IMG/VR virus record: IMGVR_UViG_3300025138_000393
Coordinates: 1-22,794 of that record
Length of the DNA: 22,794 nucleotides
Direction: 5' to 3' (one strand)
Origin: a virus
Made by a program: the position numbers and the translations under genes. Positions 5,574 to 12,487 of the stretch are shown here, piece by piece (positions within the stretch are counted from its first letter, which is position 1; each line of letters starts with the position of its first letter). The notes under the pieces are model-generated. The model saw only the letters and a program-made list of their open reading frames with translations, searched no databases and was not told the DNA's origin.

Positions 5574-5628
5574 TCGCGCAATAGTCGCGCATAATTTCGC
5601 ATACAATACAATTTACACATACATCGCA
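5574..5628. repeat. short irregular repeats TCGCGCA/TCGCA
   Basis: TCGCGCA at 5574 and 5585, TCGCA at 5597 and 5624, in otherwise AT-only DNA directly after the stop at 5571. The pair of CGCAT words at 5588 and 5598 is the complement of the ATGCG-N5-ATGCG pair at 1648-1662. Possible protein-binding region; non-coding. Confidence 0.45.
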
Positions 5629-5637
5629 CACATTTAA

Positions 5638-5680
5638 ATTACCTATGTTTATATCACATTTGGTAATATTTTAATTTTTT
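5638..5680 (+). terminator. possible weak terminator
   Basis: ATTACC (5638-5643) can pair with GGTAAT (5662-5667) across an 18-base loop, followed by a T-rich stretch to 5680. The large loop makes it weak, but its place just ahead of a promoter at 5710 fits a transcription-unit boundary. Confidence 0.3.
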
Positions 5681-5709
5681 GAGGAAAATAGTATATTATT
5701 CTAAATTCC

Positions 5710-5738
5710 TTGGATACCCCAAATATTATTATTATTTT
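5710..5738 (+). promoter_or_regulatory. TTGGATACC-type promoter, copy 4 (divergent -10)
   Basis: TTGGATACC (5710-5718) is exact; the expected -10 position holds TATTTT (5733-5738), again with a 17-base spacer, but the TCG before it is TAT here. The gene start is ATG 5758, not the TTG of the -35 box, although the frame is open through it. Confidence 0.55.
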
Positions 5739-5757
5739 TATACAAATCTATAAAATT

Positions 5758-5928
5758 ATGAAAAATCAAAAAGAAGATTTAATAAATAACTTGATATTTT
5801 TAACATCAAGGAAAGATGATTTATGGTTATACCATCCAAATAATATGGAAGGGTTAAACCTTATTGCTGAATATGAAAGAGTTAGTAAACAAATTGATGA
5901 ACTTAAAGAAAAAATAGAAAAATTTTGA
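5758..5928 (+). CDS. small helical protein, 56 aa
   Basis: Begins MKNQKEDLINNLIFL and ends in a lysine/glutamate coiled-coil-like helix (KQIDELKEKIEKF). No catalytic motif or family is recognised. An in-frame upstream extension to TTG 5710 would add an Ile-rich leader made from promoter DNA and is rejected. It lies first behind promoter copy 4, followed 27 bases later by another small gene. It may be one of the many small early host-interaction proteins of T4-like phages, but nothing specific supports that. Confidence 0.65.
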   Translation: MKNQKEDLINNLIFLTSRKDDLWLYHPNNMEGLNLIAEYERVSKQIDELKEKIEKF

Positions 5929-5936
5929 TATTTATC
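5929..5936 (+). promoter_or_regulatory. TATTTATC motif
   Basis: GATATTTATCACC lies immediately after the stop at 5928 and 19 bases before the ATG at 5956. It is the same TATTTATM word found ahead of structural genes. Could be a late-type -10 element or chance in AT-rich DNA. Confidence 0.3.
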
Positions 5937-5955
5937 ACCACAAAATAATTTTATT

Positions 5956-6138
5956 ATGGGGAAATATAATGAAGATACTTTTTATGAAATCTACCAAAAA
6001 GTAGAAAATAAAGGAATTAGGAATAGATTTGATGATCAATTAAAAAAAATGTCATTACAAGAAAAACATAAACATAAAACCCCTGTAGAAAGGTGGGAAT
6101 ATGCATTTATGAAAGTAACCCAATCAATATCTAAATAG
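5956..6138 (+). CDS. small basic protein, 60 aa
   Basis: Sequence MGKYNEDTFYEIY, then a lysine-rich middle (EKHKHKTPVERWEYAF) and a short helical end. It is strongly basic and likely all-helical. No family is recognised; nucleic-acid or protein binding is possible from charge only. Its stop (TAG 6136-6138) is closely followed by the next gene, so the two are probably co-transcribed. Confidence 0.68.
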   Translation: MGKYNEDTFYEIYQKVENKGIRNRFDDQLKKMSLQEKHKHKTPVERWEYAFMKVTQSISK

Positions 6139-6149
6139 TGGGTAAGAAC

Positions 6150-6569
6150 ATGGATCATATATTTTCATTATTCTCCTCTAATGAAGAAATTAGTGGGGGG
6201 AATGATAAGTCATATATAGATTTTAAAGAATCTCCTGCATATTTTGTTGGAATGTACAAAAAATTAGTCTTGAATAATTTAAACTTTAATAAAAAAATAG
6301 TAAAAATGTTTAAAGATGCTAATTCTGATTTAGATGCTAATGAAATGTCCGAAGCTGGAGAATGGGTAACTTACAATAGGGCCTGGCATTACATCCAAAA
6401 AATAAACCTTAGTAATGAAGATCATATTTCTTCACTAAAAAAACATAATGATGAATATTTCCAGACCACAATAAAGCTGGGTATAAACTTCTTTGAGGAG
6501 CAAGAACAATATGAAAGATGCGCTCTATTAAAGAAAATCGAAGATATTTGTGAACATTTTGAAAAATAA
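6150..6569 (+). CDS. hypothetical protein with C-terminal UVR-like motif, 139 aa
   Basis: The C-terminal 26 residues (FFEEQEQYERCALLKKIEDI and onward, about 114-139) fit the UVR motif pattern E-x-Q-x-x-Y-E-x-A-x-x-L-R-x-x-I, the helical hairpin through which UvrB and UvrC interact. Here Cys replaces one Ala and Lys replaces Arg. The rest is soluble, alpha-helical and not recognised. Start choice: a GTG at 6138 overlaps the preceding stop by one base and would add four residues (143 aa); ATG 6150 is preferred. The UVR-like motif also occurs in other bacterial and phage proteins as a small interaction module, so a direct role in repair should not be assumed. Confidence 0.75.
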   Translation: MDHIFSLFSSNEEISGGNDKSYIDFKESPAYFVGMYKKLVLNNLNFNKKIVKMFKDANSDLDANEMSEAGEWVTYNRAWHYIQKINLSNEDHISSLKKHNDEYFQTTIKLGINFFEEQEQYERCALLKKIEDICEHFEK

Positions 6570-6570
6570 T

Positions 6571-6599
6571 TTGGAGTCGCCCTCTTTTATTCGTATGTT
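6571..6599 (+). promoter_or_regulatory. TTGGATACC-type promoter, copy 5 (variant)
   Basis: TTGGAGTCG (6571-6579), 11 bases, TCGTATGTT (6591-6599): TTGGAG-N17-TATGTT. The TTGGA, the TCG before the -10 and both spacings are kept although the rest has drifted. It begins two bases after the stop at 6569 and leads, through a leader of about 90 bases, into the gene cluster ending with the late sigma factor. Confidence 0.55.
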
Positions 6600-6694
6600 G
6601 GGGATACGGGCTTAAGGGAACAAGATAATTAGAGAAAATAAGGTTACTTAGGTATTAAGGGGTTAAGGAACACCCAATATAAACAACATAAGAT

Positions 6695-6880
6695 ATGAAT
6701 AAAGATTTAATTGATAGAAGGATATCCCAAATGGAAGGGAAAATTTCAAACTTAAAATATAATTTAAGTGGACAATCATCAAGGGATGAATTTAAAAAAA
6801 ATATAAATGATCTTGAAGAATTATTAGAAGATTTAAAATCTTTAATTGATAGAACCACTAACCCTCTTAGAAACGGATAA
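6695..6880 (+). CDS. small coiled-coil protein, 61 aa
   Basis: Nearly the whole protein is predicted helical with heptad-like leucine spacing (RRISQMEGKISNLKYNL, then NDLEELLEDLKSLIDR). No family is recognised. The next start follows after three bases, so it is the first gene of a cluster running through an HD hydrolase, a membrane protein and the gp55-like sigma factor. An opposing ORF on the other strand is a shadow. Confidence 0.7.
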   Translation: MNKDLIDRRISQMEGKISNLKYNLSGQSSRDEFKKNINDLEELLEDLKSLIDRTTNPLRNG

Positions 6881-6883
6881 TAT

Positions 6884-7660
6884 ATGAAATTAACAGCAGA
6901 ACAAATTCAAGATAATTTTGAAAAGTTATATAATACTATTAATAAATACATATCAGACCCTAGAAGGGAGAAATTAATAGAATTTTACACTAAATTCGCA
7001 GACAGAATAGTAATGATGCCTGCTTCCCATAAAAAAGAATACCATAATGCATTTCCAGGTGGGTATGTGGATCACGTTAATAGAGTTGTTGATGCTGCTT
7101 TAGAGATAAATAAAATCTGGAAAAAATTTGGAGCTGAACAAAATTATACAATTGAAGAATTAGTATTTTCAGCCATTAATCATGATTTAGGTAAAATGGG
7201 TGATAGTGAGCATGAATCTTATATCCCCCAGACTGATAAATGGAGAAAAGATAAATTAGGTGAGGATTATATGCATAATAAACAAATTGCATTTGCATCA
7301 GTTCCAGATAGAGGTTTATTTTTACTCCAAGAACATGATATTAAGTACACATTTAATGAAATGATTGCAATCCAAACACATGATGGTTTATATGATCCCG
7401 CAAATGATAAATATTTGAAATCATATATGCCAGAAACTAAACCAAGAACATCACTTCCATTTATTCTTCACCAAGCAGATATGATGTCAGCAAGAGTAGA
7501 ATTTGAAAAAGAATGGTTACCAAAATTTAAAGGAGAGAGTGGGTTGGATAAGCCAAAAGATAATTTTACATTGAACGGGAATAAGAAACAAGCTATTAAG
7601 AATAAAGCTTTAGGTTCAATAAAGAGTGAAGGTTTAAAAAATATTTTAGATAAATTATGA
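6884..7660 (+). CDS. HD-domain phosphohydrolase, 258 aa
   Basis: An HD-superfamily metal-dependent phosphohydrolase. Candidate metal ligands are in order: His64 in GGYVDHVNRV, His100-Asp101 in INHDLGK, His151, His166 in QTHDG, and Asp199 in LHQADMM. The segment PGGYVDHV ahead of the first histidine resembles HD proteins found in other marine T4-like phages. The natural substrate is unknown; nucleotides are typical for the superfamily, and a role in adjusting host nucleotide pools is inference. It overlaps the following gene (ATGA at 7657-7660). Confidence 0.9.
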   Translation: MKLTAEQIQDNFEKLYNTINKYISDPRREKLIEFYTKFADRIVMMPASHKKEYHNAFPGGYVDHVNRVVDAALEINKIWKKFGAEQNYTIEELVFSAINHDLGKMGDSEHESYIPQTDKWRKDKLGEDYMHNKQIAFASVPDRGLFLLQEHDIKYTFNEMIAIQTHDGLYDPANDKYLKSYMPETKPRTSLPFILHQADMMSARVEFEKEWLPKFKGESGLDKPKDNFTLNGNKKQAIKNKALGSIKSEGLKNILDKL

Positions 7661-7941
7661 TCGGTTATATAGTTACAATATGTGTTTTATCAGTATTAGT
7701 TATAATATTAGGTTTTACTACTTTTAATTTACTAAGAAAAAATGAAAAAGCAGAAGATATTGTGGTTGGATACTTAGATTATTTAGACAAAATCTCTAGG
7801 GTGATTGAAATTTCAGATGAAAAAGTTAAAAAAATAGATATTAAAGGCTCGTTTAAAAGTGATGATGAAATAGGTTTCTTTTTTGAACAAATCAAAAATA
7901 TACAAGAAGTTTTAAATGACTTCAAGTTAAAAAAGTATTAA
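7657..7941 (+). CDS. membrane-anchored helical protein, 94 aa
   Basis: A single N-terminal transmembrane helix (about residues 3-25, IGYIVTICVLSVLVIILGF) is followed by NLLRKNEK, a basic stop-transfer segment. An acidic/lysine-rich cytoplasmic helical domain follows, with a GSFKSDDEIGFFFEQIKNI core. Topology is probably N-out, C-in. Function is unknown. It is translationally coupled to the HD hydrolase and ends four bases before the sigma-factor gene, so all three are expected to be made together. Confidence 0.78.
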   Translation: MIGYIVTICVLSVLVIILGFTTFNLLRKNEKAEDIVVGYLDYLDKISRVIEISDEKVKKIDIKGSFKSDDEIGFFFEQIKNIQEVLNDFKLKKY

Positions 7942-7945
7942 TCTT

Positions 7946-8743
7946 ATGGATTCCATTATTAGAAAGCATTCTGCTAAAAAACAGAAAAAAAACTACTTTA
8001 CAAAAGAAACAGAACAGGCTATAGTTAGATATAATAACGAAAAAAATTTTGAAACACGTAGTAATATATATCAAAAGGAAATACATTATCCTTTTTTTAA
8101 ACTTACCCAAAATATAATTCATACATTTAAATTTTATCATACAGAAGTTGAAAATTTAGAAGATTTACAACATGAGATTATGATATTTTTACTTGATAAA
8201 ATTCATCTATTTAACCCAGAAAATGGAGCTAAGGCCTATTCTTATTTTGGTACTATTGTAAAACGATGGTTAATTGTTTATACAACTAAAAATTATAACA
8301 AAAAATTAAGTAATATACCTATTTCAGATCTAAATAATTATTCTAATCTAGATATGTCATCTCCTTCATTTGTAAATTCAGCTAAAATGGATTTAGGTGT
8401 TGAAAAAATAATAGAAGGAGAAACAAAAGATGAATTAGATTTTCAAGGATATAAATCATCAGATAAATTATCTTTATTTGTGGATCAGTATGTAGAATTT
8501 GTGACAGATAATATTTACGATATCTTTAAAAAACCTTATGATGCACAAATAGCAGATGCCATATTAGAGTTATTTAGAAAAAGAGATAATATAGACATAT
8601 TTAATAAAAAAGCACTATACATTTATATTAGGGAGCAAGTTGATGTAAAAACTCCAAAAATAACAAAAATAGCTAACGTTTTATACAAAATATTTAAAGA
8701 AAAATATTTATTTTATCTAGAAACCGGTGCCTTCCCGTCTTAA
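7946..8743 (+). CDS. late-transcription RNA polymerase sigma factor, T4 gp55-like
   Basis: Directs host RNA polymerase to phage late promoters. The N-terminal half matches gp55-type sigma region 2: an initial basic segment, YFTKETEQAIVRYNNE (about 17-32), then LEDLQHEIMIFLLDKI (71-86), FNPENGAKAYSYFGTIVKRW (89-108). These are the conserved region 2.2-2.3 polymerase-binding and DNA-melting segments. The C-terminal 150 residues are helical and lysine-rich and longer than T4 gp55 (265 aa here against about 185). It is last in its operon, and the late structural module begins right after it behind a TATTTATA motif. It may itself be expressed from the variant TTGGA promoter at 6571. Confidence 0.87.
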   Translation: MDSIIRKHSAKKQKKNYFTKETEQAIVRYNNEKNFETRSNIYQKEIHYPFFKLTQNIIHTFKFYHTEVENLEDLQHEIMIFLLDKIHLFNPENGAKAYSYFGTIVKRWLIVYTTKNYNKKLSNIPISDLNNYSNLDMSSPSFVNSAKMDLGVEKIIEGETKDELDFQGYKSSDKLSLFVDQYVEFVTDNIYDIFKKPYDAQIADAILELFRKRDNIDIFNKKALYIYIREQVDVKTPKITKIANVLYKIFKEKYLFYLETGAFPS

Positions 8744-8759
8744 AGGTTTATTTTAAGCA

Positions 8760-8767
8760 TATTTATA
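8760..8767 (+). promoter_or_regulatory. late-promoter-like TATTTATA at the head of the structural module
   Basis: CATATTTATAATC lies between the sigma-factor stop (8743) and ATG 8780. It is the best-placed copy of the TATTTATM motif, as a long run of overlapping baseplate genes starts directly downstream. Confidence 0.5.
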
Positions 8768-8779
8768 ATCAAAATTACC

Positions 8780-9121
8780 ATGGGACATCTAGATTCAATA
8801 ATATTTGGTAAAAAAAAATTTTCGGATATACTTGAGGAAATTTACCAAAATCAACAAAAACGAGAAGATCAAGTATCTTCCCTCATATCAGAACTAAAAC
8901 CTTTAGTCCAAGAAATAGGTGATGCTACGTTAATAGTTCCACTGATTAAAGAATATTTAGATATTGGGGTTAAAAATGATGAAGCTTTAATTAAAATGGC
9001 TACTATTATTCAACGTGCTTTACAAAACCAGGATGAAGATGGAGGGTTTGGTATAAGTGATGATGAAAAAACACAACTTTTAGAAGAAATGGAAAAACTC
9101 CAGAAAAATAAGGATAAATAA
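8780..9121 (+). CDS. conserved small protein heading the baseplate module, 113 aa
   Basis: Begins MGHLDSIIFGKKKFSDILEEIY. Helical and acidic with a glycine-rich linker (DEDGGFG near residue 91-97) and a coiled-coil tail. Short helical proteins with this type of start precede the spike gene in other marine T4-like phages, as far as I can recall, but no named function is known to me. Its stop overlaps the next start (TAATG), so it is coupled to the spike protein; a chaperone or minor baseplate role is a guess. Confidence 0.75.
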   Translation: MGHLDSIIFGKKKFSDILEEIYQNQQKREDQVSSLISELKPLVQEIGDATLIVPLIKEYLDIGVKNDEALIKMATIIQRALQNQDEDGGFGISDDEKTQLLEEMEKLQKNKDK

Positions 9122-10359
9122 TGGCTAAAAGTACTACAGGTTCTACTAGAAATCAATCGGGAAATTCAACACCATTTATACCTAAAGGGGTATTTTCAGG
9201 AAGAGTTAGAAGAGTATTGTTAAATCCTGATGATTATCCTGATGAGTGGGAAGATAAAGGTGGATATGCTGGAATGGCTGGAGTATTTTTTTCACCATTA
9301 GATTCACCAACTATAAATGTAGATGAAGATCAATTTGCTCTTCCATTATTCCCAAATTTTAAACAACCACCTACTCATAATGAAGTAGTATATATAATTG
9401 GTTTACCTAATCCCTTTTCTCAATTAAGCCCTTCAAAAATATCATATTATTATTTCCAATCAATTAATATATGGAATAGTGTCCACCATAATGCTATCCC
9501 AGATCCACTTTGGGCAGACCCAGAAGATAATAGTAATGGTGGTAATGGTGATTATACCCAAACCGAAGCAGGAGTCCCATTAAGACAATCATCTGATGGA
9601 GATACAGAAATTAAGTTGGGTGAAACTTTCATAGAAAAATTAGACACAAGAGCTTTACAGTTATATGAAGGTGATGTTACTCATGAAGGTAGATGGGGGA
9701 ATAGTATTAGATTTGGTTCAACTTCAAATGATGGTATACCTACAAACACATGGTCTGAGGAAGGTGAAGATGGTGATCCAATAACAATTATTAGAAATGG
9801 TCAACATGAAGAATTAACTGATCCATGGATACCTCAAGTTGAAGATATTAATGAAGATAAATCAAATATTTATTTAACCTCAACACAAAAAATACCAATT
9901 AATGCTATTAATACTAAATATTCTTCATACGATAACGAACCAATAATACCTAATGAATATGTTGACTCTCAAGTAATCTTAAATTCAAATAGATTAATAT
10001 TTAATTCACGTACAGACAGTATATTATTAAGTGCTGAAAAATCAATATTTTTAGGATCTAATGACTCAGTTAATATAACAGCAGCTAATAAAACAGTAGT
10101 AGAATGTAAAGATATAAAGTTTGGTGATAAAGATGCAACTGAACCCATTATATTAGGTAATAAATTTTTAGCTGATTTACAAAAATTATGTACTCAATTA
10201 GTAGCTTTAGGAACAGCTTTACAAACCCCTATAGGAGCAGGTCCACCTTTTGTACCTAATGCTGCAATACCTGTACCTGCGGTTAATGTAACACAAGCGG
10301 CTCAAACAATAATAAATAAAATTGAAAAATATAAATCAAAAGTAACTACAACTAAATAA
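9121..10359 (+). CDS. baseplate central spike protein, T4 gp5-like (no lysozyme domain)
   Basis: The protein at the tip of the tail tube that punctures the cell envelope. N-terminal residues 20-135 look like the OB-fold of gp5/VgrG-type spikes (GRVRRVLLNPDDY, PTHNEVVYIIGLPNP). The middle is a Gly/Asp-rich linker and includes RWGNSIRFGS, the conserved approach to the C-terminal domain. Residues about 285-350 (NRLIFNSRTDSILLSAEKSIFLG...) have the alternating pattern of the triple-stranded beta-helix, with KFGD and LGN motifs. At 412 aa it is shorter than T4 gp5 (575 aa) and I see no lysozyme domain between the two parts. Start and stop both overlap neighbours by one base. Confidence 0.85.
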   Translation: MAKSTTGSTRNQSGNSTPFIPKGVFSGRVRRVLLNPDDYPDEWEDKGGYAGMAGVFFSPLDSPTINVDEDQFALPLFPNFKQPPTHNEVVYIIGLPNPFSQLSPSKISYYYFQSINIWNSVHHNAIPDPLWADPEDNSNGGNGDYTQTEAGVPLRQSSDGDTEIKLGETFIEKLDTRALQLYEGDVTHEGRWGNSIRFGSTSNDGIPTNTWSEEGEDGDPITIIRNGQHEELTDPWIPQVEDINEDKSNIYLTSTQKIPINAINTKYSSYDNEPIIPNEYVDSQVILNSNRLIFNSRTDSILLSAEKSIFLGSNDSVNITAANKTVVECKDIKFGDKDATEPIILGNKFLADLQKLCTQLVALGTALQTPIGAGPPFVPNAAIPVPAVNVTQAAQTIINKIEKYKSKVTTTK

Positions 10360-11714
10360 TGTTAACTCCTATTATCATAAAACAAATTGTAAAGTTAGCA
10401 AAAGGAACAGCTAGGTTTGATGCTATGGCTGATTCTATGTTAGAAAAATTTGAATTAGGGTGTCCTCCTGCAGGTGAACTTCAAAGAATAATAGCTCAAA
10501 AACAACAAATTATATCAGCTTTAACGCAGGTATCAAGTGTTATTAACACTATTACTAAAATAGGTACAACTTTAAATGGTATATTAACAGGATTAAATAT
10601 AGCTGTAAATATAATTAAATTCCTTCCTATTCCTCTACCTCCATTTTCTCCTGCATTATTAGCTACAGGTCCCGCGGTTGTAGTTGATATATTAGGAGAT
10701 TTAGTAAAAGCAGGAAAGGGAGCAGTAGGTATTATACCTGGTGCTTTAAAACAAATAGCAGATGGAATAGCTGCGTTAATAGCTAAGTTAAATGCAATTG
10801 ATGGTTTATTAAATCCATGTTTATTAGAAGCTGGATTAGATGGCTCCATTAATAACTCTGATTTAAGTACTGTTTTAGCTTCAACCGGTTTAAGTTCAAA
10901 TGCTAGTGTTAACGAAGCAACAGAAGCTGAATTATTATTACAATTACAACCTAATTCTAATAATCCTCTTTTTTATAAAGGGTGGAAATTAGTAATTCAA
11001 AATGAGCCTAATAATACTTTTTCTTTTCCATCTAGAAGAATTGAAGGGACTAAAGATCTTGAAAAATTATATAATTTATCAGATGAAGGATATTCATATT
11101 CATCTTCAGTTACAGTATTAATTGAAGAAATTAAATTTAGAATTGATTTATTACAAATTACTGATCCTTCTCTTTTAAATCAAATGGATGGAAACCAGAG
11201 TGGAAGTAATAGTGGTCCTGAAACTGGAACTTGTTCTATAGGTAGTTTTACTACTAGAGCTGCTTGTGAAGGTGCAGGGGGTGTTTTTACATCTGATAAT
11301 CCAAATGCTTCATCATCAGATACAACTCAATTTGGATCATTTAATTTTAATTCACAGGGTCCAAATAGACTTATGGGTCCTGGAATATTAACCCCTCAAT
11401 TTGGTAATGTAAGTGCTAAATTAATGGTAACAACTCCCCCAGCAACTGTAGAAATTAAAGCTACTACAGGTAATATAAATATTAATTTACCATTAGGGAT
11501 ATCTTTTCGAAGTACTACTATAGTTCAATTCATAGCTACCCCAGATGCCGGTGGTTCTCCTATATCTAAAATAGTAACAGCGGGTCCTGGCCAAACAACA
11601 ATAGAAACATTTGCAATTACAACTCCAGGAAGATATAGCTATACATTTGAAACATTAGAAGATAAATTTCCCAAAAAGAAAGACCAACAGATAGGAGATT
11701 TAAAAATAACATAA
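10359..11714 (+). CDS. baseplate-region structural protein with a Cys/Gly repeat unit, 451 aa
   Basis: Residues about 50-150 are unusually hydrophobic and rich in Ile, Ala, Gly and Pro (ILTGLNIAVNIIKFLP and IPLPPFSPALLATGPAVV), which could be membrane-active or buried helices. After a mixed middle, a CSIGSFTTRAACEGAGG unit appears at 11232-11288 (near residue 292), matching the repeat found five times in the giant protein at 15882. The C-terminal 100 residues are beta-rich with an immunoglobulin-like feel (TTPGRYSYTFET). No family is recognised. Lying between spike and gp25, it is likely a baseplate or tail-tube component; that is inferred from position only. Confidence 0.7.
   Translation: MLTPIIIKQIVKLAKGTARFDAMADSMLEKFELGCPPAGELQRIIAQKQQIISALTQVSSVINTITKIGTTLNGILTGLNIAVNIIKFLPIPLPPFSPALLATGPAVVVDILGDLVKAGKGAVGIIPGALKQIADGIAALIAKLNAIDGLLNPCLLEAGLDGSINNSDLSTVLASTGLSSNASVNEATEAELLLQLQPNSNNPLFYKGWKLVIQNEPNNTFSFPSRRIEGTKDLEKLYNLSDEGYSYSSSVTVLIEEIKFRIDLLQITDPSLLNQMDGNQSGSNSGPETGTCSIGSFTTRAACEGAGGVFTSDNPNASSSDTTQFGSFNFNSQGPNRLMGPGILTPQFGNVSAKLMVTTPPATVEIKATTGNININLPLGISFRSTTIVQFIATPDAGGSPISKIVTAGPGQTTIETFAITTPGRYSYTFETLEDKFPKKKDQQIGDLKIT
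11232..11288 (+). repeat. single Cys-x11... type Cys/Gly repeat unit inside a baseplate protein
   Basis: The encoded segment runs C-S-I-G-S-F-T-T-R-A-A-C-E-G-A-G-G-V-F. It shares the C, G, F/Y-T-T, A-C and A-G-G positions with the five repeats at 16620-17009, with Phe in place of the final Trp and one residue fewer between the cysteines. Confidence 0.75.
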
Positions 11715-11733
11715 TAAAAACATAATAATTTAA

Positions 11734-11741
11734 TATTTATA
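11734..11741 (+). promoter_or_regulatory. TATTTATA motif ahead of the gp25/gp6 genes
   Basis: AATATTTATAAG lies six bases before the ATG at 11748, in one of the few gaps (33 bases) in the structural module. Candidate internal late promoter, or an A/T-rich translation signal. Confidence 0.4.
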
Positions 11742-11747
11742 AGAAAA

Positions 11748-12080
11748 ATGAAGTCCACAGAATTAAAAAAAATGATAAAAGAAGCTGTAAAAGAGGCAAT
11801 TCAAGAAGAACTTAAAGAGGTTCTTTTAGAAGCTGTGCGAGCTCCAAGACAATCAGTACCTTCACCAGTTATAGAAAATAAACAAACTCCCCAAACAGAA
11901 AAAACTTTATCTGATAAAAGAAGTTTATATGAACAGGCATTAGGAGAAACATCAATGAAATTTACATCTCAAAATGTCCCTAATACTTTTAAACCCCAAC
12001 CTGGATTTGATTCAACAAATGGTACATTACCCCAAGGTGAATTAGGTTTAGACCAAATAGCAAATCTTCTACCTAAATAA
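11748..12080 (+). CDS. small helical tail-module protein, 110 aa
   Basis: Residues 1-32 form an amphipathic, strongly charged helix (KKMIKEAVKEAIQEELKEVL). After a proline-rich break, the rest is polar and probably extended, ending GELGLDQIANLLPK. Such a helix plus flexible tail suggests an assembly factor or a wedge-binding peptide, but no family is recognised. It is coupled to the gp25 gene by a TAATG overlap. Confidence 0.72.
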   Translation: MKSTELKKMIKEAVKEAIQEELKEVLLEAVRAPRQSVPSPVIENKQTPQTEKTLSDKRSLYEQALGETSMKFTSQNVPNTFKPQPGFDSTNGTLPQGELGLDQIANLLPK

Positions 12081-12487
12081 TGGCTCAGATTATTTCAAAT
12101 AAAAACCCACTTGATCTAAATAAAAGAAAAGCAATTGGTTTTGGTTTCCCTTTAAATGGTAATGCTGTGTTTGTACCTACATACCAATCAAAAGACCAAA
12201 TTCAAGCCGACTTAATTAACTTTTGTTTAACTAATACCGGTGAGAGAGTGTTTAATCCAAATTTTGGGTTAAATTTAAGATCCCTTTTATTTGAAAATGT
12301 AACTGATACTTCATTAGATGAATTAAAAGAAGTAGTTTCTTCTGGAATTGCAAGTAGTTTTCCTCAAGTTAAGGTTGAAAAAGTAGAATTTATTAATCAA
12401 CCCAACTTAAATACTATTAATTTTATATTAAATTACAAAATTGAATTATTTGGTATAGAAGATGAATTAAATATAGAATTACAATAA
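12080..12487 (+). CDS. 25: baseplate wedge protein gp25-like
   Basis: A GPW_gp25-family protein (135 aa; T4 gp25 is 132), part of the inner wedge core and the site where the tail sheath begins to polymerise. The diagnostic segment is TGERVFNPNFGLNLRSLLFE at about residues 53-72, the counterpart of the GER...P.yG...lFe family core. The following helix/strand pattern (KEVVSSGIASSFPQVKVEKVEF) is typical too. The start overlaps the preceding stop and the stop overlaps the gp6 start, each by one base, matching the gp25-gp6 pairing of other contractile phages. Confidence 0.92.
   Translation: MAQIISNKNPLDLNKRKAIGFGFPLNGNAVFVPTYQSKDQIQADLINFCLTNTGERVFNPNFGLNLRSLLFENVTDTSLDELKEVVSSGIASSFPQVKVEKVEFINQPNLNTINFILNYKIELFGIEDELNIELQ

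Noticed and set aside
5710-5757. TTG-initiated N-terminal extension of the gene at 5758
   Set aside because: Same reason: it begins exactly on the promoter box and would encode an Ile-rich low-complexity leader.
6138-6149. GTG start for the UVR-like protein
   Set aside because: An ATG four codons later is the simpler start, although the one-base overlap with the preceding stop keeps the GTG possible.
7766-7789. TTGGATAC inside the membrane-anchored protein gene
   Set aside because: No TATATT-like box at the required 17-base spacing; chance occurrence in coding DNA.
10496-10849. Minus-strand ORF opposite the hydrophobic baseplate protein
   Set aside because: It mirrors a well-supported + strand gene in a continuous operon and has low-complexity composition.
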